A stretch of 64,000 nt of DNA from Cyanobacteria bacterium FACHB-471 (GTDB taxonomy: Bacteria > Cyanobacteriota > Cyanobacteriia > Elainellales > Elainellaceae), in the NCBI GenBank assembly GCA_014695345.1, contig JACJOC010000115.1, forward strand, positions 248,001 through 312,000, given 5' to 3'. The position numbers were made by a program, and so were the translations under genes. Position 1 is the stretch's first letter, and the number at the start of each line of letters is the position of its first letter. The notes below the pieces were generated by a model, which saw nothing but the letters and a program-made list of their open reading frames with translations, did not search any database and was not told where the DNA came from. Below, one piece after another: positions 9,159 to 16,965 of the stretch.

Positions 9159-10220
9159 GTGGCACTAACACCTACCTACTGCCTTGAAGGGGCTGAAAAT
9201 ACAAGAATTGCACTTTCACAAGAAAAGTTAAGGACCATCTTCAACCAAGTCGAAGCCGAGCTTTATCACAGTGAAACCTACCGTCGGGCTTTGTCGAGCT
9301 TACAAAAAACTGTAGGAGAGGCGATCGAAGGTCCTCAAGCACTGATCAAATCAGCTTGCAGAGAGGCAATTCGTTTAGCTCTCCGTCAGCTTGTCAAACA
9401 ATATCAGGTACCTGCAACTGCCAATCAGTCGGAGGTACAACATGCTGCTAGCCTGTTGAGCCAGCAGGAGGGCATTTCCTCTGCCCAAGAGCCTATCCAA
9501 GACAGTATTCCTCAAGCCATCTCAAACTTGCGTGAAAAGTCTGAGGTAGCTTCGTCGAGTGGTTTGGCAATTTCGCCAAAGGCAGAATTGTGTTCAAAAT
9601 CAAAGCGATCGCGTGCTGGCATCTTGGCGAAGGTTGATCCCAGTAAGCCTGATGCGACCGCTCAGCCTTCTAGCCCACCGCGCGAGATTTTAGTGCGACA
9701 AATTGGTCAAGAACTGCGCCATGCCCGTCAAGCTAAATCTCTTTCTCTTAACCAACTTCATAGCCTTACCTGGATTCCAATTCATCAACTCAAGGCATTG
9801 GAAGACGGTCAGGTTGAGCAATTGCCCGAAGACGTTTATGTGCGCGGTTTTATTCGACGTGTGGGAGATGCTTTAGAGCTAGATGGGGCAACCATGGCGG
9901 AGGCTTTGCCAGCTCCTGACACCGCTAAGACGGTGCTTCCCTCCTGGCAAATTTCAGACGAAACGTCTTCCTGCTTGCGTCCTGTCCACCTATATTTTGG
10001 ATATGCAGCATTGATGGCAGGAGCCGTAGGAGGACTAGCATGGATGGCTCAGCAGCCTTTCCCGGATGGGGCATTTAACCCTGAGCCGGACTCCTCACAG
10101 GAACTCGCTCAAACGACTAGTCGAAATCAGCGGCTGGACGTGATTCCAGGAATGAGAGCAAGTGGGGCAGGGGCGATCGCCGGAACAGATCTAGCTCCAC
10201 CAGAAACGATGCCATTCTAG
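9159..10220 (+). CDS. RodZ-like helix-turn-helix single-pass membrane protein
   Basis: With the GTG at 9159 as start (GGAG lies 11 bases before it; a TTG at 9135 is possible) the product has 353 residues. Residues about 176-250 form an HTH_25/RodZ-type domain: VRQIGQELRHARQAKSLSLNQL, then EQLPEDVYVRGFIRRVG. A single membrane segment, GYAALMAGAVGGLAWMA, sits near 280-297, followed by a short periplasmic tail. The N-terminal 130 residues are helical and not recognised. RodZ links MreB to the wall synthesis machinery in rods. This protein lacks the usual long RodZ C-terminus, so the role is inferred only from the domain. Confidence 0.8.
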   Translation: MALTPTYCLEGAENTRIALSQEKLRTIFNQVEAELYHSETYRRALSSLQKTVGEAIEGPQALIKSACREAIRLALRQLVKQYQVPATANQSEVQHAASLLSQQEGISSAQEPIQDSIPQAISNLREKSEVASSSGLAISPKAELCSKSKRSRAGILAKVDPSKPDATAQPSSPPREILVRQIGQELRHARQAKSLSLNQLHSLTWIPIHQLKALEDGQVEQLPEDVYVRGFIRRVGDALELDGATMAEALPAPDTAKTVLPSWQISDETSSCLRPVHLYFGYAALMAGAVGGLAWMAQQPFPDGAFNPEPDSSQELAQTTSRNQRLDVIPGMRASGAGAIAGTDLAPPETMPF

Positions 10221-10619
10221 GTTCATTCTCAACACAGTAGCTATTCGCTGATGGGGGGTGAAGCCCCCTAACACCTGGCGCTTCTTCCGGTCTTAGGATG
10301 ACTCTGGGTTATGATGGCTGTGAGGTTGCTGGACAACTTGTCAAGGCGACATTGGGAGATTTTGGCTTCCTACTTCGCTTACCTAGACGCTGGTATTGCT
10401 GAAGCGGTATGCTGCTAGGGCGATCGTTTTAACGCCTAAACAAGGAGCATCCTGGTAAGCACAGGTTAGGTTGTGTTCTTAGCTGAACGCTTCATTAAGT
10501 TGCTTAGCGCTGGAAGATGCTCTAAATAGGGCATTTGCTTAACCAGACAAGCTGTTGCCAGCACCCCTCGCCTCCCCAATAAGCGTTTATTGACCTCAGA
10601 GTTTGAGTATGATGGCTTC
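10221..10619. other. Intergenic stretch between the RodZ-like and Crp-like genes
   Basis: About 400 bases without a supported gene. GGGGG near 10254 pairs with CCCCC near 10264 around a TGAAG loop, a compact hairpin that may end the upstream transcript although no T-run follows. Short frames here have no homologue within the window and no ribosome site. Confidence 0.4.
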
Positions 10620-11321
10620 ATGGAAGACCGGTACAGCCCCCGTGAATCCCGCAACGATTCACTGATTCGATCTGCTCCTTTTTTCGACGGTTTGCCAGAA
10701 GCCCTTGTAGATAAGGCGACTGCTCACGTTGTTATTCGGAGCCACCCGCCGAATCAGGTAATTTTGTTGGAAAACGACTGGGGCAGCTCAGTCTACTTCA
10801 TCCTGGAAGGGTGGGTAAAGATTCGGACTTACAACTTGGATGGAAAGGAAGTCACACTCAATATTCTGGGTAAGGGCGAAGTCTTTGGTGAAATGGCTCC
10901 TCTAGATGAGGTGCCACGCTCAACGGATGTAATTACATTAGCTCCAACGGCGATCGGCAACATGCCTGCTCAGGATTTTGTGCAGCTAATCAACTCAGAG
11001 CCCCAAGCGGGTATTCGGTTAGCTCAGCTAATGGCGCGACGACTGCGTCAGGTCAACCGGCGGTTGAGACTGCGAGAGTCAGATAGCGTCTCGCGAGTAG
11101 CAGACATTCTCCTATTTTTGGCGGATGGTCAGGGAAAGCGGGGAGAACAGGGAATTGAGATTCCAAACTTGCCCCACCGCGAACTTAGCAGCCTTAGCGG
11201 ACTGGCACGGGAGACGGTGACTCGCGTGCTGAGTAAGCTGGAGCGTAAAGGGCTGATCCTACGTGAGCGGGATATTCTCTGTATTCCTGATGTCTATGCC
11301 TTGGAGCGTCTGTTGGTTTAG
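10620..11321 (+). CDS. Crp/Fnr family transcription regulator
   Basis: The 233-residue protein has an N-terminal cyclic-nucleotide-binding beta-roll. The phosphate-binding cassette reads GEVFGEMAPLDEVPRST, retaining the Glu and Arg-Ser pair that contact cyclic nucleotides in CRP. The C-terminal winged helix contains LSGLARETVTRVLSKLERKGLI, close to the CRP recognition helix (RETVGR). Binding of a TGTGA-type half-site is therefore a fair inference. There are no Fnr-type iron-sulphur cysteines. The ATG at 10620 is preferred over a TTG ten codons upstream. It is convergent with the kinase gene that ends at 11367. Confidence 0.9.
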   Translation: MEDRYSPRESRNDSLIRSAPFFDGLPEALVDKATAHVVIRSHPPNQVILLENDWGSSVYFILEGWVKIRTYNLDGKEVTLNILGKGEVFGEMAPLDEVPRSTDVITLAPTAIGNMPAQDFVQLINSEPQAGIRLAQLMARRLRQVNRRLRLRESDSVSRVADILLFLADGQGKRGEQGIEIPNLPHRELSSLSGLARETVTRVLSKLERKGLILRERDILCIPDVYALERLLV

Positions 11322-11366
11322 TAGAGGCTGGGGCTGGAGACTGAGGCAAGAAGGTACTCTCGCTTT

Positions 11367-12794
11367 CTACTTCACTTGCCGAGGTAATTCCACTCGAAAG
11401 GTTGAACCTTGCCCAGGGCTGCTCTCAACGCTGATGTCGCCGCCCATAATCCGAATCAGCCAATCTGCGATCGCCAGCCCCAGTCCTGCACCAGAATAGC
11501 GTCGGGACTGGCTCTGATCTGCCTGCCGAAATCTTTCAAAGATGTGGGAAAGGTCGCCTTTGCTAATGCCGATCCCGGTGTCCTGGATTGTGATCAGAGC
11601 GCGATCGCCAGAAATCGGCTCTAGCGACACTAGAATTCCACCGGACTCAGTAAATTTGATCGCATTGGAGATTAGGATGACCAAAATTTGATGGAGCCGA
11701 GTGCGGTCGTTTGAGACCATTAGCGTTTGCATGTCGGATTGCACCTGTAAGGACAACCCTTTTTGCTCGGCTTGCGATCGCATCTCTTCAACCGTAGCTC
11801 TAATTAAAAGCCCTAAATCTAGATTTTCTGGATTTAAGGCTAAATACCCTGCTTCTAAATTAGAGAGATCAAGAATGTTGTTGATCAGTGAGAGCAGGTT
11901 TCTGCCATTACTTAAAATCCGCTGCAGCATGTCTTCCTGAGAAGAATCGCTGAGATAACGACGCTGACGCAGCAACAGTTGCGAGAATCCGATAATCGCA
12001 TTCATCGGAGTTCGCAGCTCGTGTGAGATAGTTGCCAAGAATTGCGACTTGAGGCGGGCACTTTGTTGAAGCTGCTGCTGCTGCTGCTGAATCTGCTGCT
12101 GTTGTTGCGCCAGTTTAGAGGTTTGCTGGAGCAGTAGCTCATTTTGAGCCGTTAAGTGATTTTCTCGCTCCTTCAAAGTATTTAGAAGTTGAGCTTGTTG
12201 AGAGGCGATCGCTCCCTGCGTCAGCAGGTTGGCAGACTGTCCAATAACGCTTGCTATTGTTGATACACCCTGCCAAGCCGCGTAGCTTGGCACTACCTCA
12301 CCGCCTTCACCTTCATCTCTCAGTTGAATTCCATCTGGCTGCATTGCTAAAGGCAAGTGAGTATGAATTGCGCCCCAAGCTTCAATTTGACCTGTGCTGC
12401 TCAAAGGAACAAGCTGAACCAGAAATTTTTGACATGTACCATTCGGCTGAAATAAACGGTAAATTAGGGTGAACTGGTTTGCAGCAATCTCAGCCTGCTG
12501 CCAGAGGCTTAAAAACCGATCGCGGTCCTGTGGATGAAGAGCTTGGAGGAAATCCTGCTTCAGCGATGCTGCCATTGTCAAGCCAGTGTAGCTGCACCAG
12601 TGCTGATTCACCCAAACAACCGATTTATTCGCATCTGCTAGCCAGATGAGGTGGGGGATAGCTTGAAGCAACTGCTGCTGCCTGGTTTCATAAGCCTGCA
12701 AACGCAATCTCAGTTGCTCCACCTCAACTGAAGGCGGTTCTTCTACTGGAGAGGGGGTAGACTCAGACATCTGCTGATTGAAAGCAGGATTCAT
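11367..12794 (-). CDS. PAS-domain sensor histidine kinase
   Basis: Soluble 475-residue kinase. A PAS domain spans about 42-150 (LIWLADANKSVVWVNQHW), followed by a Gln-rich coiled coil near 205-250 and a HisKA dimerisation domain with the phospho-acceptor His at about 258 in ISHELRTPMNAIIGFSQ. The HATPase domain shows the N box (LVILISNAIKFTE), G1 (DTGIGIS) and G2 (GAGLGLAI). It has no receiver domain. It lies head-to-head with the NarL-type regulator at 13076, separated by 281 bases, so the two may form a pair. The signal sensed by PAS is unknown. Confidence 0.93.
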   Translation of the reverse strand: MNPAFNQQMSESTPSPVEEPPSVEVEQLRLRLQAYETRQQQLLQAIPHLIWLADANKSVVWVNQHWCSYTGLTMAASLKQDFLQALHPQDRDRFLSLWQQAEIAANQFTLIYRLFQPNGTCQKFLVQLVPLSSTGQIEAWGAIHTHLPLAMQPDGIQLRDEGEGGEVVPSYAAWQGVSTIASVIGQSANLLTQGAIASQQAQLLNTLKERENHLTAQNELLLQQTSKLAQQQQQIQQQQQQLQQSARLKSQFLATISHELRTPMNAIIGFSQLLLRQRRYLSDSSQEDMLQRILSNGRNLLSLINNILDLSNLEAGYLALNPENLDLGLLIRATVEEMRSQAEQKGLSLQVQSDMQTLMVSNDRTRLHQILVILISNAIKFTESGGILVSLEPISGDRALITIQDTGIGISKGDLSHIFERFRQADQSQSRRYSGAGLGLAIADWLIRIMGGDISVESSPGQGSTFRVELPRQVK

Positions 12795-13075
12795 AACGTT
12801 CTTGTTTTAAAAGCAACAGGTCGCTAAACCGTACATCCAGTTCGGTAGTCGTATGTTACCTCTCGGTTTAGGTTGGACGTGGAGGCACAAATTAGTGGAC
12901 TTCTAGACAAACGGCTCGATTGCTACACTTCGTATCGTTGAACCCATGAAGCTGGCTCACTTGTCGGTATAGTCGATATAGTTGGCTAGCCGTTAGCTAG
13001 TCTAGATACATTCTTCAACTGCTCCCCTTCCTTTGCCATCGTCACAAAGTTGCAGAAAGTTGCACAAATGAGATC

Positions 13076-13789
13076 ATGAGTGAAATTTACGTTGCCCTGA
13101 TTGAAGATCATGACCTGACGCGAGTTGGAATGCGAACTGCCTTACAACAGCAACAAGGTGTAAAAGTGGTTGGCGAAGCAGCCAACGCCACAGAAGGATT
13201 ACAGTTACTACAGTCTTCCAAGCCCGATGTCGCGATTGTGGACATTGGCTTGCCAGATATGGATGGGGTTGAGCTGACTCGCCGCTTCCGCGATTTTCAG
13301 GCGAGCTCAGAAGAGACTAAGACAAAAGTTTTAATTCTGACTCTAAATGACAATGAAGAGACTGTTTTGGCGGCTTTTGCGGCAGGGGCAGATTCTTACT
13401 GCATGAAGGATGTCAGCCTTGACAAGCTGATGGAAGCGCTGCAAGTGACCCATGAAGGCAATAGCTGGATTGATCCGGCGATCGCCCGAATTGTGCTATC
13501 TCAAGCCCGTCAACCTCAGCCCGCTGCCGTCGAGGTAGAGCCGACCGTTGCGATCAATGCCGCTGCCCCAGAATACAACCAGATTCTAGAGACCTATCCT
13601 CTGACCGAGCGTGAGCTAGAGGTGCTAGAGCTAATTGTGGCGGGCTGTAGCAATGCGGCGATCGCTGACCGTCTTTACATCACTGTAGGCACCGTCAAAA
13701 CGCACGTCCGCAACATTCTCAACAAGCTCTGCGCTGATGACCGCACTCAGGCTGCTGTTCGGGCACTTCGCTCTGGGCTAGTTGGTTAA
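13076..13789 (+). CDS. NarL/LuxR-family response regulator
   Basis: A receiver domain occupies residues 1-125 with acidic pocket E10/D11, phospho-acceptor D56 in VDIGLPDMDG and the conserved Lys in CMKDVS. A LuxR-type winged-free HTH fills about 175-237: LTERELEVLELIVAGCSNAAIADRL, GTVKTHVRNILNKL. It is a DNA-binding output regulator. It is divergent from the PAS kinase gene at 12794, a plausible partner. The spacer holds a CTAGC-CGTTA-GCTAG inverted repeat near 12990 that could be an operator, though this is only a guess. Confidence 0.93.
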   Translation: MSEIYVALIEDHDLTRVGMRTALQQQQGVKVVGEAANATEGLQLLQSSKPDVAIVDIGLPDMDGVELTRRFRDFQASSEETKTKVLILTLNDNEETVLAAFAAGADSYCMKDVSLDKLMEALQVTHEGNSWIDPAIARIVLSQARQPQPAAVEVEPTVAINAAAPEYNQILETYPLTERELEVLELIVAGCSNAAIADRLYITVGTVKTHVRNILNKLCADDRTQAAVRALRSGLVG

Positions 13790-14064
13790 AGCTCATCTCT
13801 TATCGTTTGAGTCGGGGCAGTTTTGGTCAAGCACACAAAAAGCGCTTGACCTATTTGTGTGGTAATCAACATATAGCAGAGGCATCTACTGTTTAATATC
13901 CGGTAGAACATTAGAAGAATTGCTGATGTCGTCTCTGAATCTACGTCTTTGCCATCCAATTCAGTCAAACTATCTACACAGCAGACTTCAATTAGAAGTT
14001 TTGCCATTTTTGGTTGAGAATTTCTTGCGATCGCGTCACACGATTGGGGGAGTGAAGTAACCGC

Positions 14065-15780
14065 ATGACTCAAGCAGGCGAGAGCAAGCTGAGATTAATG
14101 GTTGTAGATGACGAATCTGACAACCTTGACTTGCTCTATCGAACCTTTCGGCGTGAGTTTGACGTGTTCAAGGCGGAGAGCGCACTGATCGCACTAAGAC
14201 TTCTAGACCAGGAAGGGGAGATGGCAGTGATCATCTCCGACCAGCGAATGCCAAAAATGAGCGGCACTGAGTTTCTGAGCCGCACGGTTGAGCGTTTCCC
14301 CGATACGATTCGGATTGTATTAACAGGCTACACGGATGTCGAAGACCTGGTAGGCGCAATTAATACAGGCAAGGTTTTCAAATACATCACCAAGCCTTGG
14401 AATCCGGACGAACTGAAGCGGGTGGTGCAACAGGCGGCTGATACGTACCGGATCGTCAAGCAGCGCACAACTGAGCTACAGCGTGCCCTACGACGAGAAT
14501 CCCTATTTAACGCTGTCACCACTGCGATTCGAGAGTCTTTGGACTATCGCAGTATGCTGCAAACCGTCGTCAACACGATTGGTCGAACTTTTACTGCCGA
14601 TGCCTGTATTCTTCGCCCTGTTGAAAGTGTGGGTGATCCCATCCATCACCGTCTGCTAGACGAAGTTTTCTCCTACAGAACTGAAGCATCCGCCGCAGAA
14701 TTAAGCCAGAACGACGCGAATCAACCAGGAGCAATTGCCGCAGTCGCATTAAAAGAAGCGATCGCCACCCGCCAGATTCAGATCATCCCAGCCGAACACC
14801 AAACATCACCCTACAACCAACTCATTGTTCCGCTCAGCTACCAGCAAGATTTTCTAGCCATTCTTGTGCTTTATAGGGGGAGCGATCGCCTCTGGAGTGT
14901 CGAAGAAATCGAGCTGATTGAAGGTGTTTCTCAACAGGCATCTTTAGCCATCTCCCAGGCAAAGCTTTATCAGCAGATTCAAGAACAGACCGAGCAGATG
15001 CGGACAGAGCTAGCCGTAGCCCGACAAATTCAAAGCAACCTGCTACGCCAAACCCTACCCGAAGTAGAAGGAGTTAAAGTTCAGGCGTGCTGCTATCCTG
15101 CTCGCGAAGTTGGAGGAGATTTTTTTGAAGTTTATCAGCATCCCCAAGGCGACCTCTGGCTAGCAGTCGGAGACGTTTCTGGCAAAGGTGTGCCTGCGGC
15201 TTTATTCATGGCCAGTGCGATCTCAGTGCTACGGCGTGAGCTATCTCAAGAAAACCCGCCCGCACCCAACATCGTCATGCGCCACCTCAACAGCAGCCTT
15301 TCAGAAGATTTGGTGGGAAGTAACTGTTTCATCACGATGGTCTTGGCCCGATACACGCCCTCGACCCAGCAATTGGTATACGCAAATGCAGGACATATCT
15401 ATCCTCTGATCTGGTCACCGCAGCAAGTCCTGGCTCTAGCAAATAAGCCAGACGTGACTGTAGAGCCAACTTATTTAGAAGTGCGTGGAGTTCCTCTGGG
15501 TATCCTGCCAGTATGGCAAGCTGCTGCTGAAGAACTTACCTTAAAATCGGGGCAAATCTTGTTACTCGCCAGTGATGGCATCACAGAAGCGACCGTTTCA
15601 GACGAAACAATTGGAACTAGCCAGCAATCAACTCGCTCAATGCTGAAACAATCAGGGCTTTGGAGACTGCTCATCCAACAACAAGGTGAGCTTAGCCTAA
15701 CCCACCTACTTACCAAAATTCGCGCTCATCATAAAGTTCAGGAAGATGACCAAACCATTCTTTCTCTGGAGGTTCTGTAG
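14065..15780 (+). CDS. REC-GAF-PP2C response regulator phosphatase (RsbU/SpoIIE type)
   Basis: The 571-residue protein has a receiver domain at 1-125 (D15/D16 pocket, D59 acceptor in SDQRMPKMSG, Lys in YITKPW), a GAF-like domain at about 150-310 ending QQASLAISQAKLYQQI, a short coiled coil and a PP2C/SpoIIE phosphatase domain from about 330. Metal-binding acidic motifs are EVGGDFFEVY, AVGDVSGKGVPAALFMA and LLLASDGITEA. Such proteins dephosphorylate anti-anti-sigma factors when their receiver is phosphorylated. The next gene, three bases downstream, is an RsbW-like ATPase, which fits a partner-switch. No STAS-domain antagonist lies in the window. Confidence 0.92.
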   Translation: MTQAGESKLRLMVVDDESDNLDLLYRTFRREFDVFKAESALIALRLLDQEGEMAVIISDQRMPKMSGTEFLSRTVERFPDTIRIVLTGYTDVEDLVGAINTGKVFKYITKPWNPDELKRVVQQAADTYRIVKQRTTELQRALRRESLFNAVTTAIRESLDYRSMLQTVVNTIGRTFTADACILRPVESVGDPIHHRLLDEVFSYRTEASAAELSQNDANQPGAIAAVALKEAIATRQIQIIPAEHQTSPYNQLIVPLSYQQDFLAILVLYRGSDRLWSVEEIELIEGVSQQASLAISQAKLYQQIQEQTEQMRTELAVARQIQSNLLRQTLPEVEGVKVQACCYPAREVGGDFFEVYQHPQGDLWLAVGDVSGKGVPAALFMASAISVLRRELSQENPPAPNIVMRHLNSSLSEDLVGSNCFITMVLARYTPSTQQLVYANAGHIYPLIWSPQQVLALANKPDVTVEPTYLEVRGVPLGILPVWQAAAEELTLKSGQILLLASDGITEATVSDETIGTSQQSTRSMLKQSGLWRLLIQQQGELSLTHLLTKIRAHHKVQEDDQTILSLEVL

Positions 15781-15783
15781 TTA

Positions 15784-16212
15784 ATGAGAACTGAACTGCA
15801 TGTACCGAGCGATCTCAAGTTTTTGACAATCGTTGAAAACTGGCTTTTAGGTTCCCTGGAATCTGAGTTAGGCAATGAAGTTGATTGGCCACGTCAGTCT
15901 AATCGGCTTCGCCTGGTTTTGGTAGAAGCTTATTCCAACGTAGTACGTCACGCTCACCGCGATCAGCCCAACTTGCCTGTGCTGATTCGCCTAGAGCTTC
16001 GAAATCGGGATATCTGCCTGGAAATTTGGGATCATGGGAAGGGGTTTGACCTATCTACATATCTGCCGCCCACTCCAGAAGACCAGCAAGACGGAGGGTA
16101 TGGCTGGCTAATTCTTAACCGTCTGATGGATAAGGTAGAATACCGGCTTCAAGTTAATGGGCGAAACTGTCTCAGACTAGAAGCAACCTTGTCCAATCAA
16201 GAACAACATTAA
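15784..16212 (+). CDS. RsbW-like anti-sigma regulatory ATPase/kinase
   Basis: This 142-residue protein is a stand-alone HATPase_c_2 domain. The N box is LVLVEAYSNVVRHAH, the G1 box is IWDHGKGFDL and a degenerate G2 reads GGYGWLILNRL. In this family the protein is a serine kinase that inactivates a STAS antagonist and may bind a sigma factor. It begins three bases after the stop of the REC-GAF-PP2C gene, so the two are translated together and probably act in opposition on the same substrate. Confidence 0.9.
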   Translation: MRTELHVPSDLKFLTIVENWLLGSLESELGNEVDWPRQSNRLRLVLVEAYSNVVRHAHRDQPNLPVLIRLELRNRDICLEIWDHGKGFDLSTYLPPTPEDQQDGGYGWLILNRLMDKVEYRLQVNGRNCLRLEATLSNQEQH

Positions 16213-16816
16213 ACTCGCAGAAAGATTGAGGGACAATAGCCAGACGCACTTCGTTAAACCGCTTTGCATCTATCCACCCTATCTGTTGCCCGGTGCCTGC
16301 TTCTTTAACTAACCGAGCTGTGATTTGAAACTGTAAGGTTGAGGCGGAACGATACATCCCACAGCAAAAAATCCACATGGCTTCAGTCGTTCAAAAAAGC
16401 TGAGTATGAGGCTAAATATGAGGCGTTTTGGGTAGATTGGGGAGAAGGGTTAAAAAGGTAAGCCAAATCAAAAGTGCAAAGATGCCGACCATAGTTCACC
16501 TGTAGTGTGTGAAGAACTAAGCGTTGCTACATAAACTTCACTGATTTTCACTCCTGTAACACCTTTACCCCATCTATCCAATTGCTCATCTTTTGCAATG
16601 GAATAAGGTGCGTATCCTCCTCACAAAAAATCCTCAACAATAGACACCCGCGCCACCATTCACGCTTCAAAAAATGATTCATACAGGGAGTCTAGTGCAG
16701 ACAAAGGCGGGACTGTTTAGGACACCTTTCTGTAAAGTAGCATGAGAGATTTTTTAAGCTGTCGTCTAGGAGACATCCGTAGGGAAAACTGAGGCAAAAG
16801 GTTTAGGAATGCAGCT
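16213..16816. other. Intergenic stretch upstream of small gene 2
   Basis: Six hundred bases without a supported long gene. A minus-strand frame at 16172-16378 overlaps the RsbW-like gene and has no recognisable features. TCTAGTGCAGAC at 16691-16702 is identical to a 12-mer upstream of small gene 1. I see no terminator with a T-run and no known RNA motif. Confidence 0.4.
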
Positions 16817-16951
16817 ATGAAGAAGATTTGGGTCAGACTTGAGATTTGGAGTCTATCTCATTTACCAGCTTTGCCGATCGTGAGACTACACAACCAGCTC
16901 AAGCACCTCGAACGCTGTTTTCAGGTTTCCTGTGTGCAGGAATGGGAGTAA
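16817..16951 (+). CDS. Small HLERC-motif protein, 44 residues (copy 2)
   Basis: ATG-TAA frame of 44 codons, beginning MKKIWVRLEIWSLSHLPALP and carrying HNQLKHLERCFQ at residues 25-36. The motif is shared with the 59-residue peptide at 8559. Outside the motif the two differ, although both have a Trp-rich N-terminal half and a short acidic tail (QEWE here, PEEH there). AGGAATGCAGCT before the ATG offers a ribosome site. The stop is 15 bases from the 3' end of the convergent histidine kinase gene. Function unknown. Confidence 0.6.
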   Translation: MKKIWVRLEIWSLSHLPALPIVRLHNQLKHLERCFQVSCVQEWE

Positions 16952-16965
16952 TGGGAAGGTAGCAT

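Noticed and set aside
13786-14073. A 95-codon minus-strand frame between two response-regulator genes
   Set aside because: It overlaps both neighbours slightly, has no recognisable domain and its composition matches spacer DNA.
16172-16378. A 68-codon minus-strand frame overlapping the RsbW-like gene
   Set aside because: It overlaps a real gene by about 40 bases, has no homologue I recognise and no Shine-Dalgarno sequence.
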